From Streptomyces sp. NBC_01707 (GTDB lineage Bacteria > Actinomycetota > Actinomycetes > Streptomycetales > Streptomycetaceae): a stretch of DNA of 64,000 nt. Made by a program: the position numbers and the translations under genes. Positions 52,179-60,725 of the stretch are shown here, in pieces. The notes below the pieces were generated by a model, which made no database searches, had not been told where the DNA came from, and saw only the letters and a list, made by a program, of their open reading frames with translations. The stretch's first letter is position 1. Each line of letters opens with the position of its first letter. The stretch lies in NCBI RefSeq assembly GCF_041438805.1, contig NZ_CP109190.1, positions 1,736,001 to 1,800,000 on the forward strand, written 5' to 3'.

Positions 52179-52766
52179 ATGGGACCTCTTGTGACAACGC
52201 GACTCGTGCTCCACCCACTCACCCCCGCCGAGGCGGAGTACGTAGTGGAAGGCCGTCCCGGGCCGGACGCCCTCTGGGCACCCGACTATCCCAACGACGG
52301 CGACCGGGCGGGCGCGCGGCACTTCCTGGAGCACTGCGCGGATACCGGCGATCCCCGGCCGTTCGGAGCGTACGAGATCCGCCTCCGCGAAGACGGGCAC
52401 GCCATCGGCGGAGTCGGTTTCCATGGAGTCCCGGACGACCGGGGGCAGGTCACGATCGGCTACGGCCTGATACCGGCGATGCGCGGCAAGGGGTACGCCT
52501 CGGAGGCTCTGCGCGCGCTGCTGGAGTTCGCCCGTGCCTCGGGTGTCGCGTCGGTCAAGGGCGACGCCGACCTCGACAACGCCGCGTCCCAGCACGTCAT
52601 GGCAGCAGCCGGCATGCGCCTCGTCGGGGAGGACGACCTGCTGAGGCACTACCGGATCGACTGGCCGGCCGGATCGGCGGCCGAACGCGGGGGCGGAGCG
52701 AGTGCGACGGACGAAGCCGCCGGGTCCTCATCTTCTCCCCAGGTCTCCGCTCCACGTCCGTCGTGA
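52179..52766 (+). CDS. GNAT family N-acetyltransferase
   Basis: A 195 aa RimJ/RimL-type acetyltransferase. Strands are TTRLVLHPLTPAEAEYV, PFGAYEIRLREDGHAIGGVG (quoted) and a CoA-binding element QVTIGYGLIPAMRGKGYASE with R-x-x-G-K/G-x-A form (AMRGKGYA). The last 30 residues are a low-complexity Gly/Ser/Pro tail. It transfers acetyl to an amine; the substrate is unknown. The ATG at 52179 begins the family domain. It is divergent from the SDR gene. Confidence 0.85.
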   Translation: MGPLVTTRLVLHPLTPAEAEYVVEGRPGPDALWAPDYPNDGDRAGARHFLEHCADTGDPRPFGAYEIRLREDGHAIGGVGFHGVPDDRGQVTIGYGLIPAMRGKGYASEALRALLEFARASGVASVKGDADLDNAASQHVMAAAGMRLVGEDDLLRHYRIDWPAGSAAERGGGASATDEAAGSSSSPQVSAPRPS

Positions 52767-52797
52767 CGCCCGACACCCGGGCGGTCGGACCCCTACC

Positions 52798-52838
52798 ACG
52801 ACCGACCCCGCCAGGCGGCTCCTGGCGGGGTCGGTCGT
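52798..52838. terminator. Strong bidirectional terminator
   Basis: Perfect 18-bp arms (ACGACCGACCCCGCCAGG and its complement) around a 5-nt loop, between the convergent GNAT and CbtA genes. Confidence 0.82.
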
Positions 52839-52856
52839 AGTGGCGTTCTCGGCCGG

Positions 52857-53630
52857 TCAGCCGGCGGCGGTGGCCGTGCGGGATGCCGTGCCGCCCCCTG
52901 TCGGGACCGGCTCCGGTCCCGACACCAGCAGCCGTTCGGTCAGATAGCCGAAGAACAGACCGAAAGTGGTCCAGAGCGTGGCCTGAACGGCGAGGGTGGC
53001 GAGGCGGAACTCCCACAGCAGGCCGGCCGGGAAGTCCTTTCCGACCTCGTTGAACGAGGGCAGGAAGGCGTACGCGAGCCCGATGACGAGGACGTAGCCG
53101 GCGGATGCGGCGATCGACGCGTTCCAGTTGCCCAGGCGTGGAGCCAGCCGCTTGCCGAGGATGACGGCCGCAACGGCGAGCAGCACACTGAGAGCGACCA
53201 TGAGGAAGAACATGGCGGTGCGTTGGCCGATCGTGTCGGGGTTGCCGACGGCCGGCGGGTTGGCCGGGTACTTGAGGAACGGCACGACATACACGGTCAG
53301 CAGGGCGCCGAACGCGATCAGTGCGGCCGTGGCCCGCGGGCCGAACCTGCCGATGCGGCCGAGGGCGTAGCAGAAGACGAGCGCGGCGATACCGCCGACG
53401 GCCACGCCGAAGACGAGGACACCGGTGGCGAGGCCGGCCGTGGACTGCATGGCACGGCTGACGAGTTCCTCGCCGCCGCCGTGGTCGTGGCTGTGCGCCT
53501 CTTCGAGAGCGATCGCCGCGTCGACCCGCGACTCTCCGAGGAAGTAGGCGACGGCAAGTGCGAGCGCACCCGCGACGAGGCCGGCCAGCATGCCGCGGAC
53601 CAGCAGGGCTCTGACGGATATGGAGTTCAT
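52857..53630 (-). CDS. cbtA: CbtA family cobalt-transport-related membrane protein
   Basis: A 257 aa membrane protein with about six segments. Features match CbtA: RGMLAGLVAGALALAVAYFL, a His-rich first loop EEAHSHDHGGGEE, LVFGVAVGGIAALVFCYALG and VVPFLKYPANPPAVGNPDTI (the family KYPANPP motif). It is downstream of CbtB by 28 nt and under the same cobalamin riboswitch, as in known CbtAB loci predicted to bring in cobalt for B12. Confidence 0.9.
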   Translation of the reverse strand: MNSISVRALLVRGMLAGLVAGALALAVAYFLGESRVDAAIALEEAHSHDHGGGEELVSRAMQSTAGLATGVLVFGVAVGGIAALVFCYALGRIGRFGPRATAALIAFGALLTVYVVPFLKYPANPPAVGNPDTIGQRTAMFFLMVALSVLLAVAAVILGKRLAPRLGNWNASIAASAGYVLVIGLAYAFLPSFNEVGKDFPAGLLWEFRLATLAVQATLWTTFGLFFGYLTERLLVSGPEPVPTGGGTASRTATAAG

Positions 53631-53658
53631 GAGGGGTTCCCCTGGCTTGCGCGGTATG

Positions 53659-53877
53659 TCAGTGGCAGGGGAAACCGAGCAGGTGGCGACCGTCGTGGAC
53701 CCACTCGTGGACACCCTCGCCGGAGATGACCGCGGTGGCGCCCTGCTCGGCGCCGACGAAGTACAGCAGGACGAGCATGAGAATGCCGAAGAAGACCGCC
53801 CACGGGGCAATCGCCTTCAGCGAGATGGGGGTGATGGCGGGTGATGCGACGGCGGCGGGGGCAGCAGTCTGTGCCAT
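53659..53877 (-). CDS. cbtB: CbtB domain small membrane protein
   Basis: A 72 aa protein with one membrane segment (APWAVFFGILMLVLLYFVGA) and a metal-binding-like C-terminus VHEWVHDGRHLLGFPCH containing four His and one Cys, as in CbtB. It is first gene after the B12 riboswitch; AGGAGG lies 7 nt before the ATG. It works together with CbtA. Confidence 0.9.
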   Translation of the reverse strand: MAQTAAPAAVASPAITPISLKAIAPWAVFFGILMLVLLYFVGAEQGATAVISGEGVHEWVHDGRHLLGFPCH

Positions 53878-53922
53878 GGCAGAACCTCCTGGGGGAACAC
53901 GCGTCCCGATCGTGGTGCCTGA

Positions 53923-54016
53923 GACGACGGTGCCGGGTCTGACTTCCCGTACGGATACGGGTTCACAGTGGCGCGACCGTGCCGGATTCTCACCGGACTT
54001 CCATCACACCGTCGTC
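53923..54016 (-). promoter_or_regulatory. Cobalamin (B12) riboswitch
   Basis: Read on the minus strand, the closing stem P1 pairs GACGACGGTG (54016-54007) with CACCGTCGTC (53932-53923) perfectly. Inside are the conserved GGAAGTCCGGTGAGAATCCG and GGTCGCGCCACTGTGA blocks and the B12-box element AAGTCAGA. It is placed 45 nt upstream of cbtB. B12 binding would turn off cobalt uptake. Confidence 0.93.
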
Positions 54017-54138
54017 ATGTTCGTCGCGACCATACCGCCTGGGTGCACCCCGCCGCCATGGCACCATCTGCCCACCCCACGGCCCTGGATGCCATGGTGT
54101 GCTTACCGAAGGGGCCACAGTTCAGGGAGTTGACGCGG

Positions 54139-54753
54139 GTGTTCACGGTACGGGTGATGTTGATCTCACCGGCGCTCAACGCGGCGCTGCGCGAGGCCCG
54201 CTTCGACGGCGACGCCCCGCTCGACGCGTCCGGCGTCCGGCGGGCGCGTGCGGCCGCGGCCGCGGTGCCTGCCGCTGACCGCCGGGTGCACGGTTCGGAC
54301 GAGCGGTGCACCGGGACCGCCAAGGCGTTGGGGCTGCGGTCCGAGCCCGAACCCGCCCTTCGCGGCTGGGACTTGGGACGCTGGCGCGGACAACGGCTGG
54401 CGCAGGTGAGCCAGGACGAGCCGGAGGCGGTGTCGGCCTGGCTGTCCGACCCTTCGGCTGCCCCGCACGACGGTGAGTCGTTGCTCGATCTGCATGCGCG
54501 GGTGGGCGGTTGGCTGGATTCGCTGCACGGGGAGGGCGCCGAGGACGGCGGCGTGCTCGCCGTGGTCGAACCCGCGGCTGTGCGGGCCGCGATCGTGCAT
54601 GCGCTGGGTCTTCCGCCGCAGGCGTTCTGGCGGTTGGACGTCGCTCCGCTGACGCTGACCGAGCTCAGCGGTCGGTCCGGGCGCTGGAACCTGCGTTGCG
54701 GGCGGTCCCTGAGCATCGGAACCGACGAGCCCACCACGGCGCACGGACGGTAA
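54139..54753 (+). CDS. Histidine-phosphatase-fold protein without catalytic histidines
   Basis: A 204 aa protein with the length and helix order of the histidine phosphatase family (ALNAALREARFDGDAPLDASG (in part), LRGWDLGRWRGQRLAQVSQD, SLLDLHARVGGWLDSLHG). The first motif, normally RHG, reads ISP (residues 9-11), and the second His, normally in SHGG, reads VEPAAV. It is thus a pseudo-phosphatase. It lies divergent from the riboswitch-cbtBA unit, a repeated arrangement in actinomycetes as far as I recall, so a B12-related role is possible. The GTG at 54139 follows AGGGAG. Confidence 0.75.
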   Translation: MFTVRVMLISPALNAALREARFDGDAPLDASGVRRARAAAAAVPAADRRVHGSDERCTGTAKALGLRSEPEPALRGWDLGRWRGQRLAQVSQDEPEAVSAWLSDPSAAPHDGESLLDLHARVGGWLDSLHGEGAEDGGVLAVVEPAAVRAAIVHALGLPPQAFWRLDVAPLTLTELSGRSGRWNLRCGRSLSIGTDEPTTAHGR

Positions 54754-54977
54754 CCCGGGGAGCCGTATCCGTGATGGATCGCGGAATCATGAACGCCCCC
54801 TCGACCATGGGTCACGACGGATTCCGGCCTCCCCTGCCCCGACCCGGAGGGCGGCACCCGAGGCCGGACCCGCAACGACTTGCTCCCCTCATCCCCTCCG
54901 CACAGCAATGCTGACAAATCGTACGTAAAATGGCCAAGGCGATCGAGCCCACCTCCTCTTCGGAAGGGCGACCGACC
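54754..54977. other. Intergenic region before the Asp23 gene
   Basis: About 220 nt with no gene. ATCGTACGTAAAATGGCC near 54917-54933 is AT-rich and may hold a promoter. Confidence 0.35.
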
Positions 54978-55484
54978 ATGACCGATCAAACGCAGCTGAG
55001 CCGGCCCGAGACCACCCGCCCATCCGGGTCCACGCACGGCGCGGGACCGCAGAGCGAAAACCGCCGGGAAAACCGCCGAACGGAACCCGGGGCACGAGGG
55101 CGTACCACGATCGCCGACGGCGTGGTGGCGAAGATCGCCGGGCTGGCGGCCCGGAGCGTCCCCGGAGTCCAGGCCATGGGCGGGGGATTCACCCGCGGTA
55201 TGGGGACGGTGCGGGAGCGAGTGCCCGGAGCGGGAGGTCGGTCCGTCACCGGCGGCGTCAAGGTCGAGGTCGGTGAGGTCCAGACCGCCGTCGACCTGTC
55301 GATCATCGTCGAATACGGCTTCCCGATCGTCGAGCTCGCAAGCGACGTCCGGACCGAAGTGATCGCCGCCATCGAGCGGATGACCGGTCTGGAGGTCGTG
55401 GAGGTCAACATCACGGTGACCGACGTGAAGCTGCCCGACGAGGAGGAAGAGGAAGAGCAGGTGCCGGAGAGGCGAGTCGTGTAG
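54978..55484 (+). CDS. Asp23/Gls24 family envelope stress protein
   Basis: A 168 aa protein. Residues 1-50 are polar and low-complexity. The Asp23 domain follows: TIADGVVAKIAGLAARSVPG, GGVKVEVGEVQTAVDLSIIV and VRTEVIAAIERMTGLEVVEV. It ends in a run of glutamates and a basic VPERRVV. Asp23 proteins are membrane-associated and respond to envelope stress. GGAAGG lies 8 nt before the ATG. Two small paralogous proteins follow on the same strand. Confidence 0.87.
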   Translation: MTDQTQLSRPETTRPSGSTHGAGPQSENRRENRRTEPGARGRTTIADGVVAKIAGLAARSVPGVQAMGGGFTRGMGTVRERVPGAGGRSVTGGVKVEVGEVQTAVDLSIIVEYGFPIVELASDVRTEVIAAIERMTGLEVVEVNITVTDVKLPDEEEEEEQVPERRVV

Positions 55485-55651
55485 TGGCTCGCCGGACCGG
55501 GTCGCGCCTGGTCGAAGGGGGGTGACCGTCGGCCGTGTCGTCGGCCTGAAACCTCGGTTGTCTCCCGGGACCGTCGGATGTCCGCCCGGCACCCGGCCAC
55601 TGAGGCAGCCGCGTATGACGGGGATGTGGCTGACCTCGATCGGAGGACCAG

Positions 55652-56206
55652 ATGTCCACAGGAATCATTGTTGCCATCGTCGTCGTGGTGGTGGTCCTTG
55701 TCGCCCTCGCGGTGATGGTCCGGCTCGCCGTTCGGCGGCGTCATCTGCGAGAGCGCTTCGGACCCGAGTACGAGCGCGCTGTCGAATCCGGTGACAGCCG
55801 CACGGCGGCCGAGCGTGATCTGCGCGAACGCGAGCAACGGCACGACGACCTCGACCTGAAGCCGCTGCCCACGACTGCCCGTCAGCAGTACGCGCAGGAG
55901 TGGAACAGCGTGCAGGAGCACTTCGTGGACCGTCCGCAGGAGGCGGTCGGTGAGGCGGACCAGCTGGTGACCCGGCTGATGAAGGAACGTGGCTACCCGA
56001 CCCAGGACTATGAGCAGCAGGTGAAAGACCTGTCGGTCGAACACGGGCGCACGCTGGAGCATTACCGCGCCGCCCACGAAGTCAATGCGCGAGCCGGGGG
56101 CCGGCAGACGACCACCGAGGAACTGCGGGGAGCGATGGTGCACTACCGCGCACTCTTCGACGACCTGCTCACCGACGGCGACAGGCCGGGGCAGCAACAC
56201 GCTTGA
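55652..56206 (+). CDS. Membrane-anchored helical protein (paralogue 1)
   Basis: A 184 aa protein with an N-terminal TM segment (GIIVAIVVVVVVLVALAVMV) and a helical cytoplasmic domain at 75-175: QQYAQEWNSVQEHFVDRPQE, AVGEADQLVTRLMKERGYPT and TTTEELRGAMVHYRALFDDL. The domain is also found in the next gene. No named function is known to me. It probably acts with the Asp23 protein upstream. AGGACCAG precedes the ATG. Confidence 0.78.
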   Translation: MSTGIIVAIVVVVVVLVALAVMVRLAVRRRHLRERFGPEYERAVESGDSRTAAERDLREREQRHDDLDLKPLPTTARQQYAQEWNSVQEHFVDRPQEAVGEADQLVTRLMKERGYPTQDYEQQVKDLSVEHGRTLEHYRAAHEVNARAGGRQTTTEELRGAMVHYRALFDDLLTDGDRPGQQHA

Positions 56207-56279
56207 CCCGGCGCCCGCGCAAACCTGCGGGCGACCGAACGAGATCCCGTCGAAACCCATTCGGACGAGGTGAACAAGC

Positions 56280-56777
56280 ATGCAGCGCGAACACATTGGA
56301 GCAGGCGAGCACAGCAGCGCGAGCGACGCGGGACTCAGCACCGAGGATCTCGCCCGGCCTCGGGACGACCGGGACGCAGATCGTGGAACACCGCCGGCAG
56401 CGGCGGACGCTCCCGCGCCCACTGTGGACGCCGCTGCGGGTTCCCCGTCCACGGAGCAGCCCGTGGCGGGCACACCGCACGCTTCGGCGCCGGATCAGGG
56501 CCAGGAGAACGAGCCGCTGCTCGGTCCCGAGGAGGCCGAGGCCTTCAAGTCCAAATGGCAGGCCGTCCAGACAGCCTTCGTCGACGATCCGCAGGACGCC
56601 GTCCGTACGGCCGACGCCTTGGTCGCCGAGGTCATGCAGACACTGGCCCGGTCGTTCGCAGCCCGCAAGGAAGGGCTCGAAAGTCAGTGGGGCCGAGGCG
56701 AGGAGGTCCTCACCGAGGATCTGCGCATAGCGCTTCAGCGCTACCGCTCGTTCTTCAACCGCCTGCTCAGCGCCTGA
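56280..56777 (+). CDS. Soluble helical protein (paralogue 2)
   Basis: A 165 aa protein, polar and Ala/Pro-rich up to residue 78, then the same helical domain as the gene before: KSKWQAVQTAFVDDPQDAVR, TADALVAEVMQTLARSFAAR and TEDLRIALQRYRSFFNRLLS. It lacks the TM segment. The start follows GAGGTGAAC. The pair may form a membrane-soluble complex. Function unknown. Confidence 0.76.
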   Translation: MQREHIGAGEHSSASDAGLSTEDLARPRDDRDADRGTPPAAADAPAPTVDAAAGSPSTEQPVAGTPHASAPDQGQENEPLLGPEEAEAFKSKWQAVQTAFVDDPQDAVRTADALVAEVMQTLARSFAARKEGLESQWGRGEEVLTEDLRIALQRYRSFFNRLLSA

Positions 56778-56835
56778 TCGCGGAGAGGCGATCGGGAGGC
56801 GTGATCGGTTGCGGCACGGCGCGAGCCCGCCGCCA

Positions 56836-56865
56836 CTGCATCCGCGCTTCGGGACGCGGGTGCAG
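56836..56865. terminator. Hairpin between convergent genes
   Basis: Arms CTGCATCCGC and GCGGGTGCAG pair with one G-U around 10 nt, 58 nt after the paralogue-2 stop. A smaller GATCGC/GCGATC repeat lies at 56777-56794. Confidence 0.45.
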
Positions 56866-56975
56866 CGCGCGGTGCGCGGGGGTGCCGGATCCCGACAGTC
56901 CAGCCACCCCGCCCCCTGCGGGGCGTTCGGTCACGTCGGGATCCGTTCCTCCACGCGTCGGCTCACCGTCCGTAC

Positions 56976-58418
56976 TCAGCCGCGGTAGGTCTCCAGCAGG
57001 CGCAGCCAGACCTCGCTGATCGTGGGGAAGGCGGGGACCGCGTGCCAGAGCCGGTCGATGGGGACCTCACCCGCGACCGCGACGGTCGCCGAATGCAGCA
57101 GCTCGCCGATGCCCGGCCCTACGAAGGTGACGCCGAGCAGGATCTCCCGGTCGAGGTCGACGACCATGCGGGCGCGGCCCCGGTAACCGCTCGCGTAGAG
57201 GCCGGCGCCCGAGACCGCCGCGAGGTCGTAGTCGACGGCGCGCACGCGATGGCCGGCCCTCTCCGCCGCGGCGAGGGTGAGACCGACGGACGCGGCCTCC
57301 GGGTCGGTGAAGACCACCTGGGGCACCGCCGCGTGGTCGGCGGTCGCGGTGTGGGCACCCCAACGACCGGTCGCCTCCGGGGTGCCCTGGGCGCGGGCGG
57401 CGATCGCGGCACCCGCGATACGGGCCTGGTACTTACCCTGATGGGTGAGGAGCGCCCGGTGATTGACGTCGCCGACGGCGTAGAGCCAGTTGCTGCCCTC
57501 CACCCTGCAGCTGTCGTCGACCGGGAGCCAGGATCCGGGCTTCAGAGCCACCGTCTCCAGCCCGAGGTCGTCGGTGCGCGGGGCGCGGCCGGTGGCGAAG
57601 AGGATCTCGTCGGCCTCGATGCGCTCGCCGTCGTCCAGTTCGACGGTGACGGGACCGTCCGGGGTTGTGCGGTCGACGGAGGTGGCCGAGACGCCGGTGC
57701 GGATGTCCGCTCCCGCCTCGGTCAGCGCCTCGGCGACCAGCTCACCGGCGAACGGCTCCATCTTCGGCAGCAGGCCCTTGCCACGGATCAGCATCGTGAC
57801 CTGGGCGCCGAGCGCCTGATAGACGGTGGCCATCTCCACGCCGACGACCCCACCGCCGACGATCACCAGGCGGCCGGGAACCTCCTTCGCGCTGGTCGCC
57901 TCCCGGCTCGTCCATGGGCGGGCGTCGGCGATTCCGGGCAGGTCGGGAACCACGGCACCGCTGCCCGTGCAGACGGCGACGGCGTGCCGCGCGGTGAGCC
58001 GGTGTTCGGTGCCGTCGGGGGTGGTGACGGAGACCTGCTTCGTACCGGCCAGACGGCCCTGGCCCCGGTAGAGATCCGCACCGACGCCCTCCAGCCAGGC
58101 GACCTGCCCGTCGTCGTGCCAGTCGGAGACATACCAGTCACGGTGGGCGAGGACCGCGGCCGTGTCCAGCGGGCCCTGTACGGCTGCGCCGAGGCCCGGG
58201 ACCCTGCGCGCGTCGGCACGGGCGACGACCGGTCGCAGCAGGGCCTTGCTGGGAATACAGGCCCAGTACGAGCATTCGCCGCCGACCAGTTCCGACTCGA
58301 CGACCGCCGTGGTCAGCCCGGCCGCGCGGGTCCGGTCCGCCACGTTCTCCCCCACCGGCCCCGCACCGATCACCACGACGTCGTACACGGCGTTCTTCAC
58401 AGCATCAGCATCTGTCAT
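56976..58418 (-). CDS. Flavoprotein disulfide reductase (mercuric/lipoamide-DH-like)
   Basis: A 480 aa FAD- and NAD(P)H-dependent reductase of the usual length. FAD motif VVVIGAGPVGENVADR at 14-29; the redox disulfide is Cys49/Cys54 in GGECSYWACIPSKAL, spaced CxxxxC but unlike the common CLNVGC. The second Rossmann motif VIVGGGVVGVEMATVYQALG and the FAD motif LYAVGDVNHRALLTHQGKYQ follow. The C-terminal dimer domain ends HAVPAFPTISEVWLRLLETY, where the His-x-x-x-x-E pair normally gives the base. It is divergent from a thioredoxin gene 115 nt away. Confidence 0.88.
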   Translation of the reverse strand: MTDADAVKNAVYDVVVIGAGPVGENVADRTRAAGLTTAVVESELVGGECSYWACIPSKALLRPVVARADARRVPGLGAAVQGPLDTAAVLAHRDWYVSDWHDDGQVAWLEGVGADLYRGQGRLAGTKQVSVTTPDGTEHRLTARHAVAVCTGSGAVVPDLPGIADARPWTSREATSAKEVPGRLVIVGGGVVGVEMATVYQALGAQVTMLIRGKGLLPKMEPFAGELVAEALTEAGADIRTGVSATSVDRTTPDGPVTVELDDGERIEADEILFATGRAPRTDDLGLETVALKPGSWLPVDDSCRVEGSNWLYAVGDVNHRALLTHQGKYQARIAGAAIAARAQGTPEATGRWGAHTATADHAAVPQVVFTDPEAASVGLTLAAAERAGHRVRAVDYDLAAVSGAGLYASGYRGRARMVVDLDREILLGVTFVGPGIGELLHSATVAVAGEVPIDRLWHAVPAFPTISEVWLRLLETYRG

Positions 58419-58533
58419 GGGGACAGTCTGGTGGTGGGTGTGGGCCTCGGCCACATGGGCAGGCGGAATAGCGCAAAGGAAGCCACCGTTGTCCCGTACA
58501 GGTCCCAGCGGGCACAGGAAGAGGTACAGAAGC

Positions 58534-58908
58534 ATGAGCACCGTAGAGCTCACCAAGGAAAACTTCGATCAGGTCGTCAGCGAGAACGAGTTCATCCTGA
58601 TCGACTTCTGGGCTTCCTGGTGCGGCCCGTGCCGTCAGTTCGCGCCGGTCTACGACGCGGCGTCCGAGCGCCACGACGACCTGGTCTTCGCCAAGGTCGA
58701 TACGGAAGCGCAGCAGGAGCTGGCGGCTGCCTTCGAGATCCAGTCCATTCCGACGCTGATGATCGTCCGGGACAATGTCGCGGTGTTCGCCCAGCCCGGG
58801 GCGCTGCCGGAGGCTGCGCTGGAGGACGTCATCGGACAGGCCCGGAAACTGGACATGGACGAGGTGCGCAAGTCCATCGAGAACCAGCAGAAGGAACAGC
58901 AGCAGTAG
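58534..58908 (+). CDS. trxA: Thioredoxin
   Basis: A 124 aa cytoplasmic thioredoxin. The active site is FWASWCGPCRQFAPV with Cys30 and Cys33, and the cis-Pro is in IQSIPTLMIV. The C-terminus is extended by about 15 residues (DEVRKSIENQQKEQQQ), Gln-rich. It reduces protein disulfides. It shares a divergent promoter region with the flavoprotein disulfide reductase, which could be its reductase; that is an inference. Confidence 0.92.
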   Translation: MSTVELTKENFDQVVSENEFILIDFWASWCGPCRQFAPVYDAASERHDDLVFAKVDTEAQQELAAAFEIQSIPTLMIVRDNVAVFAQPGALPEAALEDVIGQARKLDMDEVRKSIENQQKEQQQ

Positions 58909-58932
58909 CCTGCGCGCGCGAACCGCGGGTGG

Positions 58933-58963
58933 AGGAGGGCCCGGCCGACGGCCGGGCCCTCCT
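58933..58963. terminator. Strong bidirectional terminator
   Basis: Perfect 14-bp arms AGGAGGGCCCGGCC and GGCCGGGCCCTCCT with a 3-nt loop, between convergent thioredoxin and aldehyde dehydrogenase genes. Confidence 0.8.
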
Positions 58964-58992
58964 GGCGTTGCGAAGGCGGACAGACCCGAGTG

Positions 58993-60429
58993 CTAGAAGG
59001 GGTGGCCGGCCGGTTCGTGGCGCACGGTCGTCCAGCGCAGCTCGGTGAAGGCCTCCAGGTTGGCCCCGCCGCCGAACCGAGCGCCGGTGCCGGACGCCCC
59101 GATGCCACCGAAGGGCGCCACCGCCTCGTCGTTCACCGTCTGGTCGTTGATGTGGACGATGCCGGTCGGGATCCGTTCCGCGAGTTCCAGGCCACGCGCG
59201 GTGTCACGGGTGACGATGCCGAGGGAGAGTCCGTACGGGCTGTCGGCGGCCAGCGCCGCGGCCTCGTCCAGGGTGTCGAAGGACCGCACGGGGGCCACCG
59301 GGCCGAAGACCTCCTCCGTGTAGGCGGGCGTGTGGTCGTCGACGTCGGTGAGGACGGTGGGGCGGTAGAACAGATCGCGATGGGTACCTCCGGCCGCGAC
59401 CTTCGCGCCGCCTGCGGTGCTCGACTCGACCAGCCGGTGGATCTTTCCGAGCTGGCCGCGGTCGATGATCGGGCCCAGGTGGACCTGCTCACGGTGCGGG
59501 TCGCCGACCGCCAGCGCGTCCGCCTTGGCGACGAGCCGTTCGACGTACTCGTCCAGCAGCGAGGCGTGTACGAGGTGCCGGCCGGTGGTCATGCAGATCT
59601 GGCCCTGGTGGAAGAACGAGCCCCAACTTGCCTGGGCCACCGCGCCCTCCAGGTCGGCGTCCTCCAGAACGACGAGGGCGGAGTTGCCACCGAGCTCCAG
59701 GTGGGCACGCTTGAGGAGCCGTCCGGCGGCTTCACCGACGGCGCGGCCCGCCGCGGTGGAACCGGTGAAGGAGATGACCGGCACACGCGGTTCGGCGACC
59801 AGCGCCTGTCCGGCCTCGGCGCCGCCGGGCAGGAGGTGCAGCAGGTTTTCGTCGAGTCCGGCCTCGGCGAAGACCGCCGCGAGCGCGAGCCCGCCGCAGA
59901 CGGCGGTGCGCGGGTCGGGCTTGAGGAGGACCGCGTTGCCCAGGGCGAGTGCGGGGGCGACGGACCTGATGGAGAGGATCAGCGGCGCGTTGAACGGGGC
60001 GATCACGCCGACGACGCCGACCGGGACGCGCCGGGTGTAGGAGAGGCGCTCGCCCTCGCTGGGCAGTACCTCACCGGTCGGCCGGGATGCGAGCGCGGCG
60101 GCCTCGTAGCACTCCTGGGCGGCGACATGGAGCTCGAAGTCGGCCTTGCCGGGGATCGAGCCCGACTCCCGTACGATCCATTCGCGCAGTTCGTCGGCGT
60201 GCGCGGTGAACAGGTCGCCGGCCCGGCGCAGGACCGCGGCACGGACGAAGTGCGGGGTACGGGACCAGGCGGCCTGGGCGGCGGCCGCGGACCGGGCGGC
60301 CGTGGCGATGTCCTCGGGCGCGGCAAGGGTGACACGTCCGAGCACCTCGCCGGTGGCGGGCTCGACGACGTCCGACTCACCTCCCGCAAGCGTGCGGGAC
60401 TGCCAGGCCTTGGGGTCGAGCAGGGACAT
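58993..60429 (-). CDS. Aldehyde dehydrogenase (benzaldehyde/vanillin-DH-like)
   Basis: A 478 aa NAD(P)+-dependent aldehyde dehydrogenase. Catalytic Cys279 is in GQICMTTGRH, Glu245 in HLELGGNS, Asn147 in APFNAPL and Lys170 in LLKPDP; FTGSTAAGRAVGE (221-233) is the cofactor turn. The pattern of QICM and ISFTGST is typical of aromatic-aldehyde dehydrogenases. The ATG at 60429 starts the domain; the extension to 60675 has no family match. It stands alone. Confidence 0.9.
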   Translation of the reverse strand: MSLLDPKAWQSRTLAGGESDVVEPATGEVLGRVTLAAPEDIATAARSAAAAQAAWSRTPHFVRAAVLRRAGDLFTAHADELREWIVRESGSIPGKADFELHVAAQECYEAAALASRPTGEVLPSEGERLSYTRRVPVGVVGVIAPFNAPLILSIRSVAPALALGNAVLLKPDPRTAVCGGLALAAVFAEAGLDENLLHLLPGGAEAGQALVAEPRVPVISFTGSTAAGRAVGEAAGRLLKRAHLELGGNSALVVLEDADLEGAVAQASWGSFFHQGQICMTTGRHLVHASLLDEYVERLVAKADALAVGDPHREQVHLGPIIDRGQLGKIHRLVESSTAGGAKVAAGGTHRDLFYRPTVLTDVDDHTPAYTEEVFGPVAPVRSFDTLDEAAALAADSPYGLSLGIVTRDTARGLELAERIPTGIVHINDQTVNDEAVAPFGGIGASGTGARFGGGANLEAFTELRWTTVRHEPAGHPF

Positions 60430-60725
60430 GAAGACTCTCCAGTCGATCGGTTCGAGGGGTGGTCCCATGCGGTGGGGCGCGGGGGTGCGGCCGCGGCTTC
60501 GCGGGGCGACGCGATCCGGCGCAGCCGTGCGAGCTGCGTCCGGCAATCGAACGTGGCCTCGCTCGGTTGAACGTGCAACATCGTAGCCACGCAGCACCCA
60601 CCGACAAGGGAATTGATCGAACTGCTGCTCCCTTTGCAACCGACGCCCCGTGCCGACCTCGCGCAGCAACGGCACCTATCAACTCTCCATCGAATGACGG
60701 AAGTTCCCTGTGTGCCGGCTCAGCC

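Noticed and set aside
57042..59048. 668-codon plus-strand frame
   Set aside because: Antisense of the flavoprotein reductase for most of its length; no domain seen.
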